From an uncultured bacterium (lineage in GTDB: Bacteria > Cyanobacteriota > Vampirovibrionia > Gastranaerophilales > Gastranaerophilaceae): 64,000 nucleotides of DNA. The stretch covers positions 1 through 64,000 of the forward strand of contig CACWZA010000007.1 in the NCBI GenBank assembly GCA_902765215.1, read 5' to 3'. The notes beneath the pieces are model-generated. The model was not told the DNA's origin. It was given only the letters and a program-made list of their open reading frames with translations, and ran no database searches. Positions 27,830-36,326 of the stretch are shown here, in pieces (positions within the stretch are counted from its first letter, which is position 1; each line of letters starts with the position of its first letter). The translations under genes were made by a program, and so were the position numbers.

Positions 27830-28772
27830 ATTCTCTGTTCCTGTGTTTATCTGTATGCAAATATTGTTGTTTTATTTCGGGTAAAAATATATTTGAACAG
27901 TCATATTTCATATACGCATCGGCTATTTTTTCTACATACATATCAACGCTGTCAACTATTTTATAACTGATTTCATTTATTTTTATACGGTAGCATTTTA
28001 TTGCCATTGATATATATTTTGCCCATTCTTTTATATTTTTGGAGTTATAATCATTCTCAAAATCCTGAACAAATTTATAAAAATAAAAATCTACAAATGG
28101 TCTGTAAACTTCCATCAAATCATATACAAGCGGAGTGCTGTTATATTTCCCCAAATGATGAATACCCAATTCCGGCAATAAACCATGAACAATAATTGCC
28201 CGATATATTAAAGTTTTAATAACTGCATAACCATAATTTAGACAAATATTTTCAAATTCCTCTGCATGTTCATGCTCTCTTTTTACAGGGTTTCCTATTT
28301 CATCAAAATAGTGTTTCCAGTATTGTCTTGCAATATTAGATTCACTAACAAGAGGTCTGTCTGCCAATTTGTACAAATTATGGTCATTATTACCGATAAG
28401 ATCAAGACAATCTGCCTGATTAACAACCTTTGTGTTCAAAACTTTTTTCCATAATCTGATTTCAAAATCTTCATTACGGGCAATCTGATTATAAAAAACT
28501 TTTGGTCTTACTATCCTCTGCAGAGGCAAACTCCACCCTGTCGGCTGATAGGAATTATTACAATGCAAAATAATAACATTAAATTCCAGTAACTTGGCAA
28601 GAGAACTGTTTGTGAATGTTATTCCATGTGTTGCAACAATTATTGCTTTTATATCAGCAATTGAAATCATATTGGTTTCACCTGATTTATATTTGCAGAA
28701 TAAAAGCCCCTTATCAACCGATATTGCACAGTTTGGGGTTGTTAAATGTAATATATGGTAACTCATAGTCAT
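27819..28772 (-). CDS. cas1: CRISPR-associated integrase Cas1 (type II)
   Basis: 317 residues. Cas1 integrates new spacers at the array. Type II Cas1 features are visible: N-terminal beta domain MSYHILHLTTPNCAISVDKGLLF, ISIADIKAIIVATHGITFTNSSL, and the catalytic helical domain with E in EFENICLNYGYAVIK, H in GIHHLGKYN and acidic residues in YDLMEVYRPFVD. An alternative ATG two codons in (28766) fits MSYH starts of relatives. Neither start has a strong Shine-Dalgarno sequence. No csn2 or cas4 is present, which fits subtype II-C. A foreign-looking peptide element separates it from cas9. Confidence 0.95.
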   Translation of the reverse strand: MTMSYHILHLTTPNCAISVDKGLLFCKYKSGETNMISIADIKAIIVATHGITFTNSSLAKLLEFNVIILHCNNSYQPTGWSLPLQRIVRPKVFYNQIARNEDFEIRLWKKVLNTKVVNQADCLDLIGNNDHNLYKLADRPLVSESNIARQYWKHYFDEIGNPVKREHEHAEEFENICLNYGYAVIKTLIYRAIIVHGLLPELGIHHLGKYNSTPLVYDLMEVYRPFVDFYFYKFVQDFENDYNSKNIKEWAKYISMAIKCYRIKINEISYKIVDSVDMYVEKIADAYMKYDCSNIFLPEIKQQYLHTDKHRNREYEE

Positions 28773-28940
28773 GCCATGTTTAATGACAATATTTTAAAAA
28801 ACAATATTTGTTAAGTTTTATTTACAAGCAAATGTATTAAAAATATGTTATAATTTTTCTGTAGGGAAGTCCTTCAAAACTTCCTCCTTAAACGCACAGC
28901 AAACATTCAACTGTCAACTGGTGTTGGAAAGGAGGGAGCG

Positions 28941-29024
28941 ATGAAAAAACATCTGCGGGAAATAATAAAGTATGCCCTACTGCTCATAGGACATACTCTA
29001 ATTTTTATTTCAAACATGTTGTAG
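28941..29024 (+). CDS. 27-aa basic/hydrophobic peptide of element copy 2 (candidate type I toxin)
   Basis: ATG at 28941 behind AAAGGAGGGAG. The peptide has a basic start (MKKHLREIIKY), a hydrophobic core (ALLLIGHTLIFIS) and ends NML. It keeps length and key residues of the copy at 21374-21457 while the third codon positions and several hydrophobic residues differ, which suggests selection on the protein. The stop codon TAG is part of the TGTAGGG arm of the 3' stem-loop in both copies. A single short membrane helix is predicted. Toxicity is inferred from architecture only. Confidence 0.65.
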   Translation: MKKHLREIIKYALLLIGHTLIFISNML

Positions 29025-29061
29025 GGACTGTCAGGGAGTTCATGCAGGGACTCCCCCCTAC
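28980..29061 (-). ncRNA. Predicted antisense RNA opposite the copy 2 peptide gene
   Basis: The TTGAAA-16 bp-TATAAT promoter (29095-29068) predicts a start at the G of GTAGGG at 29061. The RNA would be complementary to the 3' untranslated part and end of the peptide mRNA. The 3' end is a guess. The conserved promoter in both copies is the main support. Confidence 0.4.
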
Positions 29062-29100
29062 ACCTATATTATAAACTATTTTTCTGTTTTTTCAAGTATA

Positions 29101-32100
29101 TTAACCATTATATTTTGAAAATTTTGCTTGAACTAGATATTTTACATTTGTCAATACTTCTACTCCCGAATTGTCTATCAGCCAAGCAACACCAGCACCA
29201 TTTATTGATCTAATTTTATATAAACCTTTTTTAAAAGTATTTTTTCCACCAATAAAATCATCACAAACATTTATTAAACACCCAGAATAATAAATCTCAC
29301 CTTTTCTATATAATTTACACCCCATATTCTCTAATATATCATTTACATCGGTATTCTTTTGATTTGAATAAATAGTCATTACCTTTATGTTATTTTTTGA
29401 ATCATAATATAAAATTCTGCCTTTTTGTCCTTTAGAATGTTTAAATTGATTTTTTGTACCTTTAGTACCAAAATCAACAAATTCGCCTATTCTTTCTCTG
29501 CCGTTGGAATCTTTTTCCAATTCACCTTCCGATACAACAAGCATTACTTTTTTGATATGCGTTTTTCTTTTCGGGTGTATATAATTTTCTAACATATTTG
29601 TCCATTCTTTAGCGGACATTTTTTCTTCTAATTTTGATAACAAATCATTTTTGATAGTTTCATCAATAATATTTTTTATCTTACTTTCTTTTTGATCAAT
29701 AGAAGTAATTTCAACCCTGTTTGTAATATAGTTTTTACCGCCCTTTTGTCTTAAACCATAAATCGTTTCTAATGGTTTAGTATTACCTTTGAACGGTTTT
29801 TTATTTGCATAAGGATAAGGCATAATTGAATCAATAACCTCTTTTACTTTCAACGGGTTAAACCCGTCAATGATATCCTTATCTGTTTCCTTATCATATT
29901 TAAAATCTCTTGAATAACTGATACAAATAGCATCAAGAGCATGGTGCTTGTCATTACTTCTGTTTTTCTTTTCATCATCACCCAAGAAAGAATTTAACCC
30001 ATATCTTTTTCTTATAGCAAATGTTGATGCACCATTATTCACAAATATATGTCGTTTTTCACCCTCAACCTGAAGTCCCCAGCCGAAAATGAATGCCGTC
30101 ATTTGTTGAGCAACTCTTGCAATATGACTTGTTTCTGCAAGTCCGTTATAACTTTCTATTAATTTTGCACAGTCTTCCGGCTTACTTGTTAACAGTTCGT
30201 ATTTCTTTTGACCTAAACTACCTTTGATTTTGTTCAATCTGTTAACATAATCCGCCCATTTTTGCTCATCAGAGGATAACCATTCATAAGGCGTTCTGCC
30301 TTTTTTAAGCTGGTTTTGTTCCCTCAAGCATACAACCTTATTATATAAAGCATCATTTCCGCCCATTGTTCTCGGATAAATATGGTCTATTTCACATTTT
30401 GGAAAATCTGTTATCCCGATTTTTTGACCGCTGTATGCACAACTACCCCCCTGCATTTTTAGTAATTTATGCATTAAGAAATATTTACCGTTTAAAGCAT
30501 CTGCATCTTCTAATTCTTTTTTAATCTGGTCATTTTCTTTTTCCTGTGACTTCATATATGCTTCTGCTTTACTTGCTTTGACCTTACCAAATAAAGAATT
30601 ATCCGCACCCTCTCTTACAAACTCAAAAATGACTTCATCAGGTTTTCCATATTGATTTGCCAAATCTATTATCAAATCTCTAAATATTTGCAAACGGTTT
30701 CGTACAATCGGATTGGTTATATTACCTATCATAATATCCGTTTTTATTCTTGAACTGCTTGCATTTTTCGCATTTTCTTCTCTGTTATCAGAAATATATA
30801 AATTATTCCAATCACCAACTTTAGATAACATCGTTTTTATTTCTTCTTCAGTTATCCCATTAACAGCATTTTTATCATCAACAAATTCTGATATATCCAT
30901 TTCTGTCGGATACAATTCACCTGTCAGAATTATTTTATTCATAATCTGACATGCCCTGCGGCAGAATGAAGAACGACCGGATATATTTGCTTTCATAGGT
31001 TCAATTTTATCTATTATTTTTTTACCCGTTACTTCTTCAATATCTTTCTTAATTATAGTAACATCTAATCTGCCGTCTTTTTCTTTTACTTTTTTCTGCC
31101 ATTTTTCATAAATTGCACTAATTTCATCAGGACTTAATTTCACTTTTTCGCCTGACACATCCGTAAACCTGAGATTTTTGAGTTTCATCAATAAAACAAA
31201 GGTTACATTCTCTATTGTATCTGCTTTGCATACATTTCTTTTTGGTAATAGTTTACATTTTGAGATTATTCTGTTGTCAAAACGCGGAATTTTTTGTCCC
31301 AAAACACCTTGCCAATCTCTTTCAGTTCCCATAAATTTTCTGTAATCAGGATTTACTAAAGAGCCGTATGCCTCTCTGTATTCCCCATACAAAAATTCCT
31401 CTGCACTTATTTTCTTTAATTCAGGTATTTGTTTTTGTGCATTTTGCCATAAAAGTTGAAGTTCATTTTCTATTAATTGTCTTGGCGCAACATAATCAGT
31501 TGTTCTGACTTTTCCACTATTTCCAATACGAATATATGTCTTTAATTCCTGAGGTTTATCTTCTGCCCACAAACCTAACCTTACGGCATCGTAATAACAT
31601 GGAAATTTGTATTTATCAGATTGAATTAATTCAACATCATTTTCTTTTGTATATTTTTCGATAAGTTTTAAATTGTCTTCATCATCTTCTGATTTTGTAG
31701 CCCATGCAACATTCGGATCATAACCGCGTCTTTGAATAGCATTATGTATTGCTTTATATATTTGCCATTTTTCCAAAGGTTTTTCCTGCAATAAAGCAAT
31801 TCTTAACAAACAGGAAGTATAAATCGTATCATCACTTTTTCCGCCAAATTCTTTTGTGAATCGTTTATCTTTTTTATCTAAAACCTCTTGCCCGCACTCT
31901 TGCCATATTTTGTCAAAATATTGTTCTCTTGCTTTATGAGCATCTAATGTTCTTTTTATTCTTCTTCTATCCCTACTTGATACTCTTTCAGCATGGTCTT
32001 TATCTATAATTATAGAATTTGCCTCTTTTATATCATGACCTTCTCTTACACAGTAACCTATACTTGCTTTACCTAAATCAAATGCGAAAACCTTTTTTGC

Positions 32101-32103
32101 CAT
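29101..32103 (-). CDS. cas9: Compact type II-C Cas9 nuclease
   Basis: 1000 residues, near the small end of the Cas9 range. RNA-guided double-strand DNA nuclease. RuvC-I is at residues ~5-18 with D9 in AFDLGKASIG. The arginine-rich bridge helix SSRDRRRIKRTLDAHKARE follows at ~42-60. RuvC-II has E493 in VIFEFVREG. The HNH domain is at ~550-610 with D573/H574 in CEIDHIYPRTMGG and N residues downstream. RuvC-III has H720/H721 and D724 in HHALDA. All catalytic residues are intact. The C-terminal ~250 residues should hold the wedge and PAM-interacting domains. The start has AAGGAAG upstream. No csn2 or cas4 nearby, consistent with II-C. The PAM cannot be derived here. Confidence 0.97.
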   Translation of the reverse strand: MAKKVFAFDLGKASIGYCVREGHDIKEANSIIIDKDHAERVSSRDRRRIKRTLDAHKAREQYFDKIWQECGQEVLDKKDKRFTKEFGGKSDDTIYTSCLLRIALLQEKPLEKWQIYKAIHNAIQRRGYDPNVAWATKSEDDEDNLKLIEKYTKENDVELIQSDKYKFPCYYDAVRLGLWAEDKPQELKTYIRIGNSGKVRTTDYVAPRQLIENELQLLWQNAQKQIPELKKISAEEFLYGEYREAYGSLVNPDYRKFMGTERDWQGVLGQKIPRFDNRIISKCKLLPKRNVCKADTIENVTFVLLMKLKNLRFTDVSGEKVKLSPDEISAIYEKWQKKVKEKDGRLDVTIIKKDIEEVTGKKIIDKIEPMKANISGRSSFCRRACQIMNKIILTGELYPTEMDISEFVDDKNAVNGITEEEIKTMLSKVGDWNNLYISDNREENAKNASSSRIKTDIMIGNITNPIVRNRLQIFRDLIIDLANQYGKPDEVIFEFVREGADNSLFGKVKASKAEAYMKSQEKENDQIKKELEDADALNGKYFLMHKLLKMQGGSCAYSGQKIGITDFPKCEIDHIYPRTMGGNDALYNKVVCLREQNQLKKGRTPYEWLSSDEQKWADYVNRLNKIKGSLGQKKYELLTSKPEDCAKLIESYNGLAETSHIARVAQQMTAFIFGWGLQVEGEKRHIFVNNGASTFAIRKRYGLNSFLGDDEKKNRSNDKHHALDAICISYSRDFKYDKETDKDIIDGFNPLKVKEVIDSIMPYPYANKKPFKGNTKPLETIYGLRQKGGKNYITNRVEITSIDQKESKIKNIIDETIKNDLLSKLEEKMSAKEWTNMLENYIHPKRKTHIKKVMLVVSEGELEKDSNGRERIGEFVDFGTKGTKNQFKHSKGQKGRILYYDSKNNIKVMTIYSNQKNTDVNDILENMGCKLYRKGEIYYSGCLINVCDDFIGGKNTFKKGLYKIRSINGAGVAWLIDNSGVEVLTNVKYLVQAKFSKYNG

Positions 32104-32256
32104 TTCTACTTCCTTTTATATTTATTACAAAAACTATAATAGCATATTGAAATGGATTTTAGTTCTAATGTAAAAATTTTTCCAAAAATTTTAAACATGT
32201 CCGTTTTTGACATAGAGCCATGATAGAATCTTTTCGCTAAATTCAGAAAGGATTTT

Positions 32257-32718
32257 ATGATAGAATTAACATGCACAGGAAATGAAATTATGGCAAGACG
32301 AAAAAGGTTTGATATTTTTTCTGTTATTCTTTTGATAATCGGCTTATTCGGAGCTTTTATCTGTTATAAAAGTCCGTCATCGTTTCAGGAGTTCAACCAA
32401 AAACCTGTTCCAAAAACCTCTCACATGAAAGAGGGCGATTATGTGAATATGTACTGCAAAGGAATAATAGAATACCAACTTCCGGACAGAACCCGTGTTG
32501 ACTGCCTGACTGATGAATATGCTATAGAATACGACTGGGCTAAAAAATGGGCAGAATCTATCGGGCAATCTATGTATTACTCTAAAATGACAGGCAAAAA
32601 ACCTGCCGTTGCCATCATTATCAAAAACCCTTACGAAAGAGTTTATATAAACAGAATTAAAAAAGCCAACCCCGAAATAACAATTTTTGAAATAAAAGCC
32701 GAAAATTACAGCGAATAA
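32257..32718 (+). CDS. Membrane-anchored protein with PD-(D/E)xK nuclease-like domain
   Basis: 153 residues. One membrane segment at ~18-38 (FSVILLIIGLFGAFICY), then a soluble domain containing PDRTRVDCLTDEYAIEYDWAKKWAESIGQSMYYS and KKPAVAIII. The D...E-x-D order, the following helix with IGQ and Y, and the hydrophobic strand resemble the core of PD-(D/E)xK restriction-type nucleases. This is a fold inference, not a proven activity. AAAGGA precedes the ATG at 32257. A second ATG at 32290 (MARRKRF) also has AGGA upstream and would be an equally good start. It is divergent from cas9, 153 bp away. Confidence 0.7.
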   Translation: MIELTCTGNEIMARRKRFDIFSVILLIIGLFGAFICYKSPSSFQEFNQKPVPKTSHMKEGDYVNMYCKGIIEYQLPDRTRVDCLTDEYAIEYDWAKKWAESIGQSMYYSKMTGKKPAVAIIIKNPYERVYINRIKKANPEITIFEIKAENYSE

Positions 32719-32855
32719 TTCCTGTTTTATCCCGTTTAAATAACGCAATTATTAAGTTTCATTTCAATTTTTGTAAATTTTAGCTAAATCAATACCACGA
32801 AAACTATATATGTTGTATGATTAAAAGACACAGATTTAGTGGGGAGGTAATTTTA

Positions 32856-34841
32856 GTGTTGAAAGAGAACAAACAAATCAATTTATCGGAAAATGCGATT
32901 AAAGTATTAGAAAAGAGATATTTAAAAAGAGATGCTTCAGGCAAGTGTATAGAAGGCCCGGCTGATATGTTCAGACGAGTTGCAGATACTATTGCATCAG
33001 GTGATTTAAAATTTGGTGCAACTCAAAGTGATGTGGATAAACTGTCAGACAGATTTTATGATGCAATTACAAATTGCTATTTTATGCCAAATTCACCTAC
33101 TCTGATGAATGCAGGCAGAGAATTAGGTCAGTTGGCAGCTTGTTTCGTATTACCTGTTGAGGACTCACTTGAAGGCATATTTGAAACAGTTAAGAACACT
33201 GCTCTTATCCATAAGTCAGGCGGAGGAACAGGGTTCTCATTCTCAAGATTAAGACCTAAAAACGATGTCGTTCGTTCTACTATGGGTGTTTCTTCAGGGC
33301 CTGTTTCATTTATGGAAGTATTTAACGCTGCAACTGAAGCAGTTAAACAAGGCGGTACCCGTCGTGGTGCTAATATGGGTATTCTCAGAGTTGATCACCC
33401 TGATATTTTGGAATTTATCGACTGTAAAGCAGATAACACAAAACTGAACAACTTTAATATTTCAGTTGCTATTACAGACAAATTTATGGATGCTTATTTA
33501 GCAGGAACAGATTACGATTTGATTCACCCGAATACAAAACAATCTGTCGGCAAACTTAACGCAAAAATGGTGTTTGATAAGATTGTTGACGGTGCTTGGA
33601 GAAACGGTGAACCGGGTATTATCTTCATTGACACAATGAACTATGATAACCCTACACCAAAAATCGGCGCTATCGAATCTACAAACCCTTGCGGTGAAGT
33701 TCCTCTCTTGCCTTACGAAGCTTGTAACCTCGGCTCTATCAACCTTAACCGTATGGTTAAAGAAGAAAACGGCCAATGGGTTGTTGACTGGGATTTATTA
33801 GGCGAAACAACAAGAACTGCTATCAGATTCCTTGATAATGTTATCGCTATCAATAATTATCCGTTACCTCAAATCGACGAAATGGTTACTAACAACCGTA
33901 AAATCGGTCTTGGTGTAATGGGTTGGGCTGATATGCTCATGAAATTAGGTCTGTCTTATGCATCAGAAGAGGGTACAAAATTAGGTGCTCAGGTTATTGA
34001 ATATATTGATTACATTTCTAAATGCGAATCTATCGAACTTTCTAAAGAAAGAGGCAAATTCAAAAACTTTGAAGGCAGTATCTACGATCAGGATAACTAC
34101 TTATATGAAAAATATAAAGGTAAATCAGCAGGTATAATCTCTGATGAACAATGGAAAGAACTTGATGCCCAAATTAAAATTCACGGTATCAGAAACGCAA
34201 CTACAACATGTATTGCTCCTACAGGTACAATCTCAATGATTGCAGGTGCATCAGGTGGTATTGAACCGTTATTCGGTTTGGTATTCTCCCGTTTGATTAT
34301 GGACAATACAGAAATGTTGGAAGTTAACCCAATCTTCAAAGATTATATGGTTTCAAGAGGTCTTTATTCAGAAGACTTAATGAGAAAAATCTCTGTTGAC
34401 GGCTCTGTTGCTCATGTTGACGGTATTTCTGATGAAATTAAACACATCTTCGTAACAGCACACGATGTTACACCGTACTGGCATGTTAAAATGCAGGCTG
34501 CTTTCCAATTACACACAGATAACGCAGTTTCTAAGACAGTAAACTTCGTAGAATCTGCAACCCGTGAAGATATTGAAGAAGCATACATTTTGGCATACAA
34601 GAGCCACCTGAAAGGTATCACTGTTTACAGAAACAATTCAAGAACCTTCCAGCCAATGAACCTCAAAAAAGAGGAAAAGAAAGCGGAAGAACCGATTGCA
34701 GAAGTAAAAGAAGAAGCAGTAGAAGAATACAATCCGACAGGCGAAGTTAAGGTTATTACCTGTCCTGAATGCGGTAACAAGATAGAAATGGCTGAAGGCT
34801 GCTTTATCTGTCTGAACTGCGGTTATTCAGGTTGTTCATAG
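32856..34841 (+). CDS. nrdJ: Class II (B12-dependent) ribonucleotide reductase
   Basis: 661 residues from a GTG at 32856, chosen because GGGGAGG lies 8 nt before it. An in-frame ATG 39 bp upstream lacks a site. Reduces ribonucleotides to deoxyribonucleotides using adenosylcobalamin. Family motifs: PNSPTLMNAGRELGQLAACFVLP, GGGTGFSFSRLRP, the active-site NPCGEVPLLPYEACNLGSINL, and APTGTISMIAG. The C-terminus is a zinc-ribbon (CPECGNK...CLNCGYSGCS), which carries the reducing cysteines in this family. No class I or III genes are nearby. An intrinsic terminator follows. It implies a need for cobalamin. Confidence 0.95.
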   Translation: MLKENKQINLSENAIKVLEKRYLKRDASGKCIEGPADMFRRVADTIASGDLKFGATQSDVDKLSDRFYDAITNCYFMPNSPTLMNAGRELGQLAACFVLPVEDSLEGIFETVKNTALIHKSGGGTGFSFSRLRPKNDVVRSTMGVSSGPVSFMEVFNAATEAVKQGGTRRGANMGILRVDHPDILEFIDCKADNTKLNNFNISVAITDKFMDAYLAGTDYDLIHPNTKQSVGKLNAKMVFDKIVDGAWRNGEPGIIFIDTMNYDNPTPKIGAIESTNPCGEVPLLPYEACNLGSINLNRMVKEENGQWVVDWDLLGETTRTAIRFLDNVIAINNYPLPQIDEMVTNNRKIGLGVMGWADMLMKLGLSYASEEGTKLGAQVIEYIDYISKCESIELSKERGKFKNFEGSIYDQDNYLYEKYKGKSAGIISDEQWKELDAQIKIHGIRNATTTCIAPTGTISMIAGASGGIEPLFGLVFSRLIMDNTEMLEVNPIFKDYMVSRGLYSEDLMRKISVDGSVAHVDGISDEIKHIFVTAHDVTPYWHVKMQAAFQLHTDNAVSKTVNFVESATREDIEEAYILAYKSHLKGITVYRNNSRTFQPMNLKKEEKKAEEPIAEVKEEAVEEYNPTGEVKVITCPECGNKIEMAEGCFICLNCGYSGCS

Positions 34842-34866
34842 ACAAAATATAAAACTTAAACATATA

Positions 34867-34896
34867 AAACAGGGGGTTAACAGACTCCCTGTTTTT
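34867..34896 (+). terminator. nrdJ terminator
   Basis: AAACAGGG/CCCTGTTT stem with a 13-nt loop followed by a T-run, 25 bp after the nrdJ stop. Confidence 0.8.
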
Positions 34897-34987
34897 TGCT
34901 GAACAGAGAATTTAGTACAATCAGCCGACTCATATTCTGTTCACTATTAACATATTTTTGATATAATGAAACAAAAGGAAAATTATT

Positions 34988-36073
34988 ATGAAAGATATGT
35001 TAGATAAAATATTACAGATAGAAAAACGCTACAACGAACTGGGCGTTACTCTGTCTGATCCTGAAGTAATTCAGGACTATAACAAGTTTCGCGATTTATC
35101 AAAACAACGAAAATCAATGGAAGAAACTGTAGAATTGTATTACAAATGGAAAGAAGCCGTTGACGCAATTGAAGATGCAAAACAACTCATTCACGAAGAA
35201 AAAGACGAAGAAATGAAGGCATTTTTAAAAGCTGAAATGGAAGCAAACGAAGCAAAACTTCCTGAATTTGAAGAAAAAATGAAAGTTTTACTTCTTCCGC
35301 GCGACCCGATGGACGACAAAGATATTATGCTGGAAATCCGCGGGGGTGCAGGCGGTGATGAGGCAAACATTTTTGCGGGCGACCTTACCAGAATGTACTT
35401 AAAATTCGCCGATAAACAGGGCTGGAAAACAGAAATACTTTCAAAAACAGAATGTGAAGCAGGCGGATATTCAGAAATTATTATTTCAATAAAAGGTGAT
35501 GCCGTATATTCAAAACTCAAATATGAATCAGGTGTTCACAGAGTTCAGCGTGTACCTGAAACAGAATCACAGGGCAGAGTTCACACATCAACCGCAACTG
35601 TTGCGGTTATGCCTGAAGTTGACGATGTTGAGGTTGAAATCAGACCTGAAGATATCGAAATGTCAACAGCGCGTTCGGGCGGTGCAGGCGGTCAAAATGT
35701 AAACAAGGTTGAAACCGCTGCAAGACTTTTCCACAAACCGACAGGAATTATGATTTTCTGTACGGAAGAGCGTTCTCAACTCCAAAACAAAGAACGGGCA
35801 ATGGAAATTTTGAAGGCAAAATTGTACGATTTGGAAGTACAAAAACAAATGCAGGAAGTAACAGACCTCCGTCGTTCTCAGGTCGGAACAGGGGACAGAA
35901 GTGAACGAATCAGAACTTACAACTTCCCGCAAGGCCGTTTAACAGACCACAGAATAGGTCACAACCTTAATGTATGGACTGTTATTGACGGCGATTTGGA
36001 AGAATTAATCAATCTTTTGATTGAATATGACCAAAAACTGAAACTTGAAAAATTAGCACAAAGTGCAACATAA
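34988..36073 (+). CDS. prfA: Peptide chain release factor 1
   Basis: 361 residues, the normal RF1 length. Recognises UAA and UAG and releases the peptide. The catalytic GGQ is in [14 protein letters not shown] (~residue 240). The stop-codon recognition loop reads VPETESQGR, whose P-x-T tripeptide marks RF1 rather than RF2. A TATAAT box (34962-34967) and AAGGAAAA precede the ATG. The stop is 10 bp before ylxR, so it heads a translation-gene cluster with ylxR, infB, rbfA and truB. Confidence 0.96.
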   Translation: MKDMLDKILQIEKRYNELGVTLSDPEVIQDYNKFRDLSKQRKSMEETVELYYKWKEAVDAIEDAKQLIHEEKDEEMKAFLKAEMEANEAKLPEFEEKMKVLLLPRDPMDDKDIMLEIRGGAGGDEANIFAGDLTRMYLKFADKQGWKTEILSKTECEAGGYSEIIISIKGDAVYSKLKYESGVHRVQRVPETESQGRVHTSTATVAVMPEVDDVEVEIRPEDIEMSTARSGGAGGQNVNKVETAARLFHKPTGIMIFCTEERSQLQNKERAMEILKAKLYDLEVQKQMQEVTDLRRSQVGTGDRSERIRTYNFPQGRLTDHRIGHNLNVWTVIDGDLEELINLLIEYDQKLKLEKLAQSAT

Positions 36074-36083
36074 CGAGGTATTA

Positions 36084-36326
36084 TTGGTTAAAAGAAAATG
36101 CGTCGGTTGCGGCGAAATCAAAGACAGAGCAGAAATGCTTAAAATAACAAAGAATAATGCGGACGGAAAGATAGTCATAGAGCCGGATTGCAAGATATTT
36201 GGCAGATCTGCATATTTTTGCTATAATAAAAACTGTCAGGAGCTTGCATTAAAAAAGAACAAACTAAATCGAGCTCTTAAAACCTCCGAGGATTTGAAAG
36301 GGTTACTGGATGGACGAGAATATTAG
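36084..36326 (+). CDS. ylxR: YlxR family RNA-binding protein (DUF448)
   Basis: 80 residues from a TTG at 36084 preceded by GAGGT. A GTG 21 bp upstream overlaps prfA and would add foreign residues. Family marks: KRKCVGCGE near the N-terminus, GRSAYFCYNKNCQELALKK in the middle, and a basic C-terminal helix. YlxR proteins bind RNA and usually sit between nusA and infB. Here prfA replaces nusA. The gene overlaps infB by 17 bp, which implies coupled translation. Confidence 0.9.
   Translation: MVKRKCVGCGEIKDRAEMLKITKNNADGKIVIEPDCKIFGRSAYFCYNKNCQELALKKNKLNRALKTSEDLKGLLDGREY

Larger units (their letters stand above)
28836..29095 (+). mobile_element. Tiny-peptide element, copy 2, inserted between cas9 and cas1
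   Basis: About 260 bp with the layout of copy 1. Sense promoter with extended -10 TGTTATAAT (ends 28854), 6 nt, GTAGGG (28861). The leader has CAAACATTCAACTG, then the peptide gene at 28941-29024. The 3' stem-loop has TGTAGGG/CCCTACA outside and GGGAGT/ACTCCC inside. The antisense promoter on the minus strand is TTGAAA (29095-29090), 16 bp, TATAAT (29073-29068), 6 nt, GTAGGG (29061). The leader sequence CCTCCTT (28883-28889) can pair with the SD AAGGAGG. The element reads against the cas genes and fills nearly the whole gap between cas9 and cas1. Confidence 0.7.

Noticed and set aside
32700-32860. Cobalamin riboswitch before nrdJ
   Set aside because: The gap is under 140 bp and has no B12-box-like sequence.
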